Of a stretch of 64,000 nucleotides of DNA, positions 38,655-46,164 are shown one piece after another (position 1 is the first letter of the stretch; every line of letters begins with the position of its first letter). A program made the position numbers and the translations under genes. Below the pieces are notes generated by a model. It was not told where the DNA came from, searched no databases, and worked only from the letters and a program-made list of their open reading frames with translations. Source of the stretch: an uncultured Paracoccaceae bacterium (GTDB taxonomy: Bacteria; Pseudomonadota; Alphaproteobacteria; Rhodobacterales; Rhodobacteraceae); contig CANMIX010000004.1 of assembly GCA_947497985.1 (NCBI GenBank), forward strand, positions 124,001 through 188,000, read 5' to 3'.

Positions 38655-39389
38655 ATGAGAAAAACGATCCAAGCGGCGGTGATTGCTGCCTCGGCTGCAC
38701 TTTGTGCGCCTGCAAGTTTTGCCGCCACAGTGAACTTCGAGGAGCTTCCAGGAGGGCTACCCCGGGATCGCCAAATAATTACCGATCAGTTCGAAGCAAC
38801 TGCGGGCGTGACATTCAACATAAGAGACTTTCAAACCGGGCAAATTCGATCGTCGGGGCCAGCACTGGCACAGGTCGGAGGGACAGGTACTGCATTTTTC
38901 GGTGAAGGCTTTGATCGCGTACAGCCGTCCTTGGCCGAACGTGTCGGACGTTTTTTTCTGACAGATAACAACAGCAGCATAACTGGCAGACCGGACAACT
39001 TTATTTTAACGGCAATTTATAGCGCGGCCTCTGCATTTTTTTCAGCAGACATATTGGACTTAGAGGGCTCAGAGGCCTTTGACGTAAGGTTCTACGATGC
39101 GGCTGTAGGAGGCAATCTCTTAAACAATATTTCGATTATCGGTGGTGACCCAGATACCGGGGACGGAGCCGTCACACAAGTCGCGTATGATCATGGCACT
39201 GCCGAGATTTTGCGAGTAGAATTTGTTGGAACCTCCATCAGTGGCGTCGGTTTCGACAACTTCACCTCCGATTTTGTGGCTGGGCCAAATCTGCCAGCTC
39301 CGGTGCCTCTTCCGGCCTCGGCCTGGCTTCTTATTTCAGGCGTGATCGGCGTACGGACGTTTGGCCGTCGCCGCTCTGGCTTGGCCTGA
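38655..39389 (+). CDS. Exported protein with VPLPA-CTERM sorting signal
   Basis: A 244-residue secreted protein. It has a signal peptide ([23 protein letters not shown], cleavage after AFA) and a C-terminal sorting tail: [10 protein letters not shown], a hydrophobic helix, then [18 protein letters not shown] tails are recognised by exosortase-like enzymes in Rhodobacteraceae; none is in the window. The middle is beta-rich and uncharacterised. AAGGA lies eight bases before the ATG. Codon use is visibly more AT-rich than in flanking genes, which may mean acquisition from elsewhere. Confidence 0.85.
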   Translation: MRKTIQAAVIAASAALCAPASFAATVNFEELPGGLPRDRQIITDQFEATAGVTFNIRDFQTGQIRSSGPALAQVGGTGTAFFGEGFDRVQPSLAERVGRFFLTDNNSSITGRPDNFILTAIYSAASAFFSADILDLEGSEAFDVRFYDAAVGGNLLNNISIIGGDPDTGDGAVTQVAYDHGTAEILRVEFVGTSISGVGFDNFTSDFVAGPNLPAPVPLPASAWLLISGVIGVRTFGRRRSGLA

Positions 39390-39530
39390 CCCTTCCAACA
39401 TTGCTTCAAGGGGCTGTCAAAGGTACCTCGGAGCCATTCAAAAGCTGCTGCCCGATGTGCGAGATAACAAATAAGTGGCAGTCGCGGCGACCTCACAGAA
39501 CGGGCTATTGCACAACAAAATCGTGGAAAG

Positions 39531-39612
<82 letters not shown>

Positions 39613-39616
39613 GCCG

Positions 39617-39645
39617 GGTATATCTGCCGCCGTTAGACACTGCAA
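39617..39645 (-). promoter_or_regulatory. Promoter of tRNA-Arg
   Basis: On the minus strand TTGCAG (39645-39640), 17 bases, then TATACC (39622-39617), about ten bases before the mature tRNA. Confidence 0.7.
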
Positions 39646-39715
39646 TGGGAAAATGACGCAAAACACATGCGCTTCCGCGCCCAAGACGGCGTCGGCAACA
39701 TACTGTTAAAAAGAC

Positions 39716-39741
39716 AAAAAACCCCGCCGGATTTGGCAGGG
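39716..39741 (-). terminator. Terminator of the DUF882 gene
   Basis: On the minus strand a stem of CCCTGCC with GGCGGGG (one mismatch) is followed by TTTTTT, 25 bases past the stop codon. Confidence 0.85.
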
Positions 39742-39765
39742 CACGATAGAAAGTTTTCGCCAATA

Positions 39766-40335
39766 TTAACCGCGCCAGCTGCGCACGACACCGCAATCCA
39801 TATGCACAAAATTGGAACCGTAGTATTTCCCAACGCCACCCGCGCGGCAGGACTGTGCGGCGGCTGCCATTTGTGATACACTGCGAGATGACAAGCGCAG
39901 GTCAGCGGCTTTGCCCTGCATGTGGAGCGAGTTCTTCGCGACTCCGCGGGACCGGCGGCGCAACATCGCGTTTGTCTGAGGGCTGCGATAGCCAGACAAA
40001 AGCAGATAGGGCTCGCTTACATCCAGAAGGTTATGTGACGCGGCCATAATATCAATCGTACGAGTGTCGATGGAAATCACGTCGTCACTGCGCCAATCGC
40101 GCATGAAGTGGTTCACTTCCTGAACCGCATCTTTGATGTACTGGCCTTCGATCCAGTAGATCATATCCAGACGTTCACCGGTACGGCCGGAGTACATGCG
40201 AATGCGGCGAATGTCGCCCGCACCACGTAAGAACCCAGCCGCATTGGAGAATGTCGGGGCTGCTGCCACGGCTGTTGCCGCAAACGCGCCCAAAATTGCC
40301 CGACGGGAAATCCCGTTGTTTTTGGTTTCTACCAT
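39766..40335 (-). CDS. DUF882 (peptidase M15-like) protein with Tat signal
   Basis: A 189-residue exported protein of the DUF882/YcbK group, related to D-Ala-D-Ala carboxypeptidases and murein hydrolases. A twin-arginine signal (GISRRAILGAFAATAVAAAP) precedes the domain. SGYRSPQTNAMLRRRSRGVAKNSLHMQGKAADL contains the zinc-ligand pattern (SxHxxGxAxD) and a later NFVHMDCG supplies the last His. Divergent from the L,D-transpeptidase gene, with which it shares the cell-wall theme. Own terminator. Confidence 0.92.
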   Translation of the reverse strand: MVETKNNGISRRAILGAFAATAVAAAPTFSNAAGFLRGAGDIRRIRMYSGRTGERLDMIYWIEGQYIKDAVQEVNHFMRDWRSDDVISIDTRTIDIMAASHNLLDVSEPYLLLSGYRSPQTNAMLRRRSRGVAKNSLHMQGKAADLRLSSRSVSQMAAAAQSCRAGGVGKYYGSNFVHMDCGVVRSWRG

Positions 40336-40699
40336 TTCACTGCGCCGTCCCGTAGCGTATTAGAATTCCTGCCTTAGGCCCGATGTTACGAACCCGTTAT
40401 CACGTCCCGTTGCGATGCTAAAAGCTATTGCACAGCCAGAATCATCTGCCAACATTTGTTTACCACGATGGATTAATCCGGCGAAATTTAGGCGAAAAAT
40501 TGCGCAAACGGGGACATGCGCCATTGTTTTCCCCCTAAATCAAGGGCGCGCGATTGGGCTGCTGTGCGGATGCACCACCTAATAACTTAATTGCGTTATA
40601 TTACGAAAAGTGAGTGGATCAGGGATTGGATTTCCCCAAAATAGCCGGTAACGAACACGAATTACCGTAACAGATACCTTTATTGTCAAGGACCTATCT
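40336..40699. other. Divergent intergenic region of the DUF882 and L,D-transpeptidase genes
   Basis: 364 bases without a gene. It holds an inverted repeat CGGTAA (40646-40651) and TTACCG (40662-40667) some 35 bases before the transpeptidase start, a possible regulator site. Nothing else could be supported. Confidence 0.45.
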
Positions 40700-42319
40700 A
40701 TGTCACAAGTTGCTGTGTCTTCGACTTCAAAATTTATTAAAGTGGGACTTTTTGCATTGTCCCTGGGCGCGTTTGCGCTCGGCGCGGTTCCTGCAACAGC
40801 GCAGGTGACCGCTTTTAAGCAAGCCATTGCGGAAGCTGCGTCCGACAGTTCGTCCGTATCGTCATTTTATCGAAAAAACGGTTATGCCGCGATCTGGACT
40901 GGCTCGGATGAGACGTCCAAACTTCGTCGCAAAGCGCTGTTCCGTGCTTTGGAAGAGGCCTCGGTTCATGGGTTGCCGGACCAATCTGACGTAATCTCAG
41001 ATTTAATGTCGCAGTTGAAAGCCGTAAAAACCACACGCGATCTCGGTGAAGTAGAAGCCGCGATGAGCAAGGCTTTTGTCGAATACGCACGTGACATGAA
41101 GACTGGCATTCTTGTCCCGTCCCGCATCGACGATGGGATGGTTCGCAAGAAAGCCAAGCTGGACGCGGATGTTTTGCTGGCCAGATTGGAAGACACCCAA
41201 CCCGGCGCTTACATGCGAGCCTTGGTTCCCAGTTCCTCCCAGTACCTTTCACTGATGCGCGAAAAGCTGCGGTTGGAGAAAATCGCGACATATGGCGGCT
41301 GGGGCAAATCTGTTCCAAATGGCAAATACCAGCCTGGTGACAACGGCGCTGGCGTTGTAGCACTGCGCGATCGCCTGGTCGCCATGGGATATATGGAACG
41401 CAGCGCATCTGCCACCTATGATGCCGCTTTGGCCAACGCCGTGTTGAATTTTCAAGCGTCGCATGGATTGGAACAAGACGGCGTCGCGGGTGAAGGCACG
41501 ATCAAGGAAGTCAACGTCACTGCGCGGGAACGTCTTAAGTCGGTGATCGTTGCCATGGAGCGCGAGCGTTGGTTGACGGCCGACCGTGGTGAACGTCATA
41601 TTTTGGTGAACCAGACCGACTTTAGCGCCAAAATTGTCGACCACGGTGACATCACGTTCCAGACACGCTCGGTTATTGGTAAAAATACCGGCGACCGTCG
41701 CTCACCCGAGTTTTCGGACGTCATGGACCATATGGTGATTAACCCAAGCTGGTATGTTCCACGCTCAATCATCACCAAAGAATACCTGCCGAAACTTCGC
41801 GCCAACCCGCATGCGGTTTCCCATCTGCAGGTCACCGATAACCGCGGTCGTGTTGTGAAACGGGGGTCTGTGGACTTCTCGCAATATACCGCGCGAACGT
41901 TCCCTTACGCCATGAAGCAACCGCCCAGCACCCGTAATGCTTTGGGTTTGGTTAAATTCATGTTCCCGAACAAGTATAATATCTATCTGCACGACACGCC
42001 TGAGAAACATCTGTTCTCGCGCGAAGTGCGCGCCTATTCTCACGGCTGCATTCGTTTGCATCAACCGTTTGAATTTGCTTATGCCTTGCTGGCCAAACAG
42101 ACCGAAGATCCAGAAGCGTTTTTCCAACGGATTTTGAAATCCGGAAAAGAGACCCGGGTCAACTTGGAACAGCATGTGCCGGTTCATATTATTTACCGCA
42201 CCGCGTTTGTGCCAAACAAAGGCCAGGCTGAGTTCCGTCGCGATGTCTATGGACGCGACGCAAAAGTTTGGGCTGCTTTGGAGCGGGCAGGGGTGGCGCT
42301 GCCCGGCGTTCAAGGGTAA
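40700..42319 (+). CDS. L,D-transpeptidase (YcbB-like)
   Basis: Periplasmic enzyme that makes 3-3 cross-links in peptidoglycan. The 539-residue protein has a signal peptide (cleavage near ATAQ, residue 34), an N-terminal scaffold domain (SFYRKNGYAAIWTG), a peptidoglycan-binding domain at about residues 212-270 (ALRDRLVAMGYM ... VLNFQASHGLEQDGVAG) and the YkuD catalytic domain with HDTPEKHLF and YSHGCIRL (Cys450). The domain order matches YcbB/LdtD. AAGGA precedes the ATG by seven bases. Followed by lpxD 38 bases later in the same direction. Confidence 0.95.
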   Translation: MSQVAVSSTSKFIKVGLFALSLGAFALGAVPATAQVTAFKQAIAEAASDSSSVSSFYRKNGYAAIWTGSDETSKLRRKALFRALEEASVHGLPDQSDVISDLMSQLKAVKTTRDLGEVEAAMSKAFVEYARDMKTGILVPSRIDDGMVRKKAKLDADVLLARLEDTQPGAYMRALVPSSSQYLSLMREKLRLEKIATYGGWGKSVPNGKYQPGDNGAGVVALRDRLVAMGYMERSASATYDAALANAVLNFQASHGLEQDGVAGEGTIKEVNVTARERLKSVIVAMERERWLTADRGERHILVNQTDFSAKIVDHGDITFQTRSVIGKNTGDRRSPEFSDVMDHMVINPSWYVPRSIITKEYLPKLRANPHAVSHLQVTDNRGRVVKRGSVDFSQYTARTFPYAMKQPPSTRNALGLVKFMFPNKYNIYLHDTPEKHLFSREVRAYSHGCIRLHQPFEFAYALLAKQTEDPEAFFQRILKSGKETRVNLEQHVPVHIIYRTAFVPNKGQAEFRRDVYGRDAKVWAALERAGVALPGVQG

Positions 42320-42357
42320 ACGTCGGGGCCAATCCAATAGGTTAAGGAGAGGCCCCA

Positions 42358-43431
42358 ATGTTCACTGTTCGAGAGATTGCACAGGCCCTTGGGGCTGAAG
42401 CAGCTGGTGATCTGGATTTGGTGATTGCGGGTGCTTCAGAACCCCAGGATGGCGCACCTGGTTTTTTGGCCATGGCCATGGATCCAAAGTACGCTGACAA
42501 GTTGCAAGAGGGTAAAGCTGAGGCAGCGCTTCTTTGGGATGGCGCTGACTGGCAAGAGCTGGGGTTAAAGGCTGCGATTTTTGCCAAACGTACGCGTATG
42601 GCGATGTCCGGTGTTACGGCCCAGCTCGATCCCGGCCAACATTTTGGCACTGGCATTCATCCTTCCGCAGTAATTGATCCAACGGCACAATTGGCAGATG
42701 ATGTATCAGTGGGTCCGCTGACAGTTATCGGCCCACGCGCAAAAATCGGCGCAGGTTCGTCGATTGGTCCCCAGTGTTTTATCGGCGCGGATGTGACCAT
42801 CGGTGATGGTGCGCAGATGCGCGAAGCCGTCACCGTTGGTGCGCGCACAACAATCGGTGACCGGTTTCGATCACAACCGGGGGCACGGGTTGGTGGCGAT
42901 GGGTTTTCTTATGTGACCCCAGAAGTCTCTGGCGTGGAAAAAGCCCGCGAAACCCTTGGTGACCAGGGTGAGACCCGCGCGCAGTCTTGGGAACGCATTC
43001 ATTCGCTTGGCGCGGTTTCAATTGGTGATGATGTGGAACTGGGGTCAAACGTCACTATAGACAACGGCACCATCCGCGACACCGTGATCGGTGACGGCTC
43101 CAAACTCGACAATCAGGTTCACATTGGACATAACACGCGCGTTGGCCGAGATTGCTTGCTGTGTGGCCAAGCTGGCGTTTCCGGATCGGTTGAGATCGGA
43201 AATAATGTGGTGCTGGGTGGAAAAACCGGCGTCAGCGACAATATCTTTATTGGAGATGGTGTGATTGCCGGCGGCAGTTCGATCATTTTGTCCAACGTTC
43301 CTGCGGGTCGCGTGATCCTTGGGTACCCGGCTGTCAAAATGGAGACACATACTGAGATGTATAAGGCACAACGGCGTTTGCCGAGGCTGATGCGTGACAT
43401 CGATGCGCTGAAAAAGGCTGTTTTCAAATAA
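42358..43431 (+). CDS. lpxD: UDP-3-O-acylglucosamine N-acyltransferase LpxD
   Basis: Adds the second 3-hydroxyacyl chain in lipid A synthesis. The 357-residue protein has the LpxD N-terminal domain ([20 protein letters not shown]), a left-handed beta-helix of hexapeptide repeats ([20 protein letters not shown]) and the active-site His region in [21 protein letters not shown] lies before ATG 42358. It is separate from the usual bamA-lpxD-fabZ-lpxA cluster and is followed by an ACP and a ketosynthase gene. Confidence 0.95.
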   Translation: MFTVREIAQALGAEAAGDLDLVIAGASEPQDGAPGFLAMAMDPKYADKLQEGKAEAALLWDGADWQELGLKAAIFAKRTRMAMSGVTAQLDPGQHFGTGIHPSAVIDPTAQLADDVSVGPLTVIGPRAKIGAGSSIGPQCFIGADVTIGDGAQMREAVTVGARTTIGDRFRSQPGARVGGDGFSYVTPEVSGVEKARETLGDQGETRAQSWERIHSLGAVSIGDDVELGSNVTIDNGTIRDTVIGDGSKLDNQVHIGHNTRVGRDCLLCGQAGVSGSVEIGNNVVLGGKTGVSDNIFIGDGVIAGGSSIILSNVPAGRVILGYPAVKMETHTEMYKAQRRLPRLMRDIDALKKAVFK

Positions 43432-43479
43432 ACAGTCTGCCGTTACATCACCTCAAGAACCAAAGATTGGAGAGGCTAC

Positions 43480-43734
43480 ATGAGCATTCAGGATCAGGTC
43501 ATCGAAATTATCGCCGAGCAGGCGGTCCTGGAACCCTCCGACGTCAAACTTGACAGCACACTTGAAGACCTCGGCATCGACAGTCTGGGTCTGGTTGAAA
43601 GCATCTTTGCCATCGAAGAAGCGTTTGACGTCACCGTACCTTTCAACGCCAATGAGCCGGATCAAAGTGATTTTGACATCTCAAATGTTGCCGCGATCAT
43701 TGCTGGCATCGAAAAGCTCATCGCACAAAAATAA
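43480..43734 (+). CDS. Accessory acyl carrier protein
   Basis: An 84-residue acyl carrier protein with phosphopantetheine attachment Ser35 in DLGIDSLGLVES. It is not the canonical fatty-acid AcpP: the sequence after helix II (AIEEAFDVTVPFNANEPDQSDFDIS) is different. GGAGAGG precedes the ATG. It lies 48 bases after lpxD and 14 bases before a ketosynthase, so the ACP probably serves that enzyme. A role in making a special acyl chain for lipid A or another envelope lipid is inferred. Confidence 0.9.
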   Translation: MSIQDQVIEIIAEQAVLEPSDVKLDSTLEDLGIDSLGLVESIFAIEEAFDVTVPFNANEPDQSDFDISNVAAIIAGIEKLIAQK

Positions 43735-43748
43735 GTTTTTTCAATAAC

Positions 43749-44957
43749 ATGAAACGCGTTGTTATCACCGGGGCCGGAACCATAAACTCGTTGGGGCATT
43801 CGGTTCCTGACACACTTGAAGCGATGCGAGAAGGCCGCTGCGGCATCGGCCCGTTAGAATTTCAGGACGTCGAACGCCTGTCGATACAGATTGGCGGGCA
43901 GGTGCGCGGGTTTGAGGCTGAAGGGCGGTTCAACCGCCAACAAATGGCGCTCTATGACCGCTTCACTCAATTCACTCTGATCGCAGCAAAGGAGGCCATC
44001 ACCCAATCCGGCCTCGAATTCATTGGCGATCTCGCTGCTCGCTCCGGCGTTGTGCTGGGCACGGCTGGGGGAGGCGTTTCGACGTGGGACGCCAATTATC
44101 GCTCGGTCTATGAAGACGGCAAAAATCGGGTCCACCCATTTGTTGTCCCCAAGCTGATGAACAATGCGGCGGCCAGCCATGTGTCGATGGAATACAATCT
44201 AAAAGGGCCAAGTTTCACGGTTTCCACAGCCTGCGCTTCCTCCAATCACGCCATGTCTCAGGCCTTCCAGATGGTGCGTTCGGGCATGAGCCCGGCGATG
44301 GTCACAGGTGGATCTGAATCGATGCTGTGTTTTGGCGGCGTAAAGGCTTGGGAAGGCTTGCGGGTCATGTCCAAAGACGCCTGCCGCCCTTTCAGCGCCA
44401 ATCGCAATGGCATGGTACAGGGCGAGGGGGCAGGGATTTTTGTGTTTGAAGAATACGAACATGCCAAAGCCCGTGGCGCAGAGATCCTGTGCGAAGTCAT
44501 TGGGTGTGCGATGTCTTCTGACGCATCAGATATTGTCATGCCCAGCAAACAAGGCGCCGCGCGCGCAATATCCGGTGCATTGGCTGACGCAAAGGTCGAC
44601 CCATCAGATGTGGGCTATATCAACGCCCATGGCACCGGCACGGCCGCAAATGACAAAACCGAATGTGCGGCTGTCGCAGATGTCTTTGGCCCCCATGCGG
44701 ACAGCCTGATGATCTCTTCGACAAAATCCATGCATGGTCATTTGATCGGCGGTACCGGAGGTGTCGAGCTTTTGGCCTGCATTATGGCGTTGCGCGACGG
44801 GGTGATTGCCCCAACCATCGGCTACGAAGAACCCGATCCAGAATGCGCTTTGGACATCGTGCCCAACGAAGCCCGTGATGCCAAGGTCGACGTGGTTCTG
44901 AGCAACGCATTTGCCTTTGGCGGTTTGAACGCAGTCTTGGCTCTGCGCGCGGTCTAA
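43749..44957 (+). CDS. Beta-ketoacyl-ACP synthase (FabF-like)
   Basis: Condenses acyl-ACP with malonyl-ACP. The 402-residue thiolase-fold protein has the Cys-His-His triad: Cys162 in VSTACASSNHAM, His294 in NAHGTGT and His331 in KSMHGHLIGGTGG, which defines an elongating ketosynthase. It forms a pair with the accessory ACP just upstream. The ribosome site is weak, which fits coupling to the ACP. Ended by a strong terminator. Confidence 0.93.
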   Translation: MKRVVITGAGTINSLGHSVPDTLEAMREGRCGIGPLEFQDVERLSIQIGGQVRGFEAEGRFNRQQMALYDRFTQFTLIAAKEAITQSGLEFIGDLAARSGVVLGTAGGGVSTWDANYRSVYEDGKNRVHPFVVPKLMNNAAASHVSMEYNLKGPSFTVSTACASSNHAMSQAFQMVRSGMSPAMVTGGSESMLCFGGVKAWEGLRVMSKDACRPFSANRNGMVQGEGAGIFVFEEYEHAKARGAEILCEVIGCAMSSDASDIVMPSKQGAARAISGALADAKVDPSDVGYINAHGTGTAANDKTECAAVADVFGPHADSLMISSTKSMHGHLIGGTGGVELLACIMALRDGVIAPTIGYEEPDPECALDIVPNEARDAKVDVVLSNAFAFGGLNAVLALRAV

Positions 44958-44980
44958 CGCATTACAGGAATACAACAAAG

Positions 44981-45011
44981 GGCCGCGTTTGGGATCAAAC
45001 GCGGCCTTTTT
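44981..45011. terminator. Terminator between the ketosynthase and ialB genes
   Basis: GGCCGCGTTTG and CAAACGCGGCC (44996-45006) pair perfectly around GGAT and are followed by TTTTT on the plus strand. The minus strand also has a short T stretch, so it may serve both genes. Confidence 0.92.
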
Positions 45012-45032
45012 AAATTGATCAATGTGCGCTTG

Positions 45033-45668
45033 TTACTGCTTCACGACATCCACAACGTTGAACCCTGCGGTAAAGCCAGACAACGAAAGCTTCATGTTCA
45101 AAACCTGATCCGGCGCAGGTGCCGGACGCAGTGTCAAAATCGCTTCCTTGCCGCGCTTGTAGGCGTCAACGTCTTCCTGCGTCAGCCCGATCTGCGCGAC
45201 ACATCCCAATGGGTTACAGAAAGAATAAGTGTAGCGTTTTGCAGGGCCGCCATCGATCGAGATGGTCAGTCCCGCAGGCAGCAGGGTTTCCAACGGCACA
45301 ATTACGGTTGCGCCAGCAACTGCAGGGCTGCCTTCTTGCTCCAAACGGAACAGCGACATTTCTGCCAACGGGTTATTTTGTGAATCTACAACAATCTGCA
45401 ACAGCGAGCATGGATCTTGCTCTTCTTCTGTTTTGACACAAGCCAGATCCCAATCACCATGCTGTTCCTTGGAATAGCGCTCGCCAAGGCGTGGGCCTTC
45501 TTGAACAGGCTGGCCCAAATCTAATGCGGGGCCGGTCACTGGTGCTTCGGATTGGGGTTCTTGTTCCGCCGCAACGTCGGGCGCCGCGGTCTCTGCGTCT
45601 TGCGCGAAAACAGGCGCAGCTGTTGCCAATACCACTGCCAGGGAAATCGGCGTCAGGGACTTAAACAT
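45033..45668 (-). CDS. Invasion-associated locus B (IalB) family protein
   Basis: A 211-residue periplasmic protein. It has a signal peptide (MFKSLTPISLAVVLATAAPVFA), an acidic Ala/Glu/Pro-rich linker, and the IalB domain with GDWDLACVKTEEEQDPCSLLQ and KRYTYSFCNPLGCVAQIGL, whose four cysteines probably form disulfides. Bartonella IalB is linked to erythrocyte invasion, but in free-living relatives the role is unknown. ATG 45668 follows AAAGAGG; the longer frame from 45713 is not supported. Confidence 0.9.
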   Translation of the reverse strand: MFKSLTPISLAVVLATAAPVFAQDAETAAPDVAAEQEPQSEAPVTGPALDLGQPVQEGPRLGERYSKEQHGDWDLACVKTEEEQDPCSLLQIVVDSQNNPLAEMSLFRLEQEGSPAVAGATVIVPLETLLPAGLTISIDGGPAKRYTYSFCNPLGCVAQIGLTQEDVDAYKRGKEAILTLRPAPAPDQVLNMKLSLSGFTAGFNVVDVVKQ

Positions 45669-45735
45669 GAATGCCTCTTTAATTTTAAGGTCTCTCGGGA
45701 CGGGGTTTAACATGCAATGAAACGCGTGTCAGCGG

Positions 45736-45764
45736 ACTATCCGCCGTTGTTTGATCTTTTGCAA
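45736..45764 (-). promoter_or_regulatory. Candidate ialB promoter
   Basis: On the minus strand TTGCAA (45764-45759), 17 bases, GATAGT (45741-45736). It would start transcription near 45729, 60 bases before ialB. Confidence 0.4.
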
Positions 45765-45802
45765 ATGCCAAAATCGAGAGGGATTACAGAAGGCAAATGA
45801 CC

Positions 45803-45873
45803 AAAAATAAAAGGAAACCCGAAGGTTTCCTTTTGAATTGGTTCTCCCCGTCGGACTGGCCGACTTAGTTATT
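45803..45873 (-). ncRNA. Candidate small RNA with own promoter and terminator
   Basis: About 71 bases on the minus strand, from the expected start at 45873 to a terminator. It contains a hairpin (GTCGG/CCGAC around CCAGT, 45864-45850), an unpaired GGGGAGAACC region, and a terminator hairpin of AAAAGGAAACC, a TTCG loop and GGTTTCCTTTT (45834-45809) followed by A and five Ts. No coding frame of note lies within it, and no protein gene explains the terminator. Function unknown. Confidence 0.6.
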
Positions 45874-45879
45874 GACGAA

Positions 45880-45908
45880 ATCGTACGAGAGGGGAGCGCC
45901 CCGGTCAA
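45880..45908 (-). promoter_or_regulatory. Promoter of the small-RNA candidate
   Basis: On the minus strand TTGACC (45908-45903), exactly 17 bases, then TACGAT (45885-45880). It points into the 71-base candidate RNA. Confidence 0.65.
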
Positions 45909-46007
45909 CAGTCAATGACAAGAAAATGACAGTTTTCCTCCGCCGCCCCTCAAGTCGCCATCGCGTTTAAACTTACGCAAGGTTCCACGCTGACCTGCCG
46001 CTAGGCG

Positions 46008-46150
46008 AAAAAAAAGGCCGTGCACTAAGCACGGCCAGTCTGACAGGGAGGAAATGACCAGCGACACATCCGCATATGTTTCGTTGGTCACCTTTAACCA
46101 TAAGCAGAATTCGTTAATCATGTGTTTCCAAGGAATTCTGTTCACGAAGG
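46008..46150 (-). ncRNA. Second candidate small RNA: three hairpins ending in a terminator
   Basis: Read on the minus strand the region forms CAGAATTC/GAATTCTG (46140-46133 with 46112-46105), TGACCAACGA/TCGCTGGTCA (46090-46081 with 46064-46055, one G-U), an unpaired CCTCCC, and a perfect stem GGCCGTGC/GCACGGCC (46036-46029 with 46023-46016) followed by eight Ts. No minus-strand protein gene leads into this terminator. The 5' end and promoter could not be fixed; 46150 is approximate. Confidence 0.5.
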
Positions 46151-46164
46151 GGCCAGTGACGCGC

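Noticed and set aside
46054-46164. N-terminal extension of the HerA-like ATPase from an ATG next to GGGAGG
   Set aside because: The site is only two bases from the ATG, homologues start near 46165, and the stretch is better explained by hairpins on the other strand.
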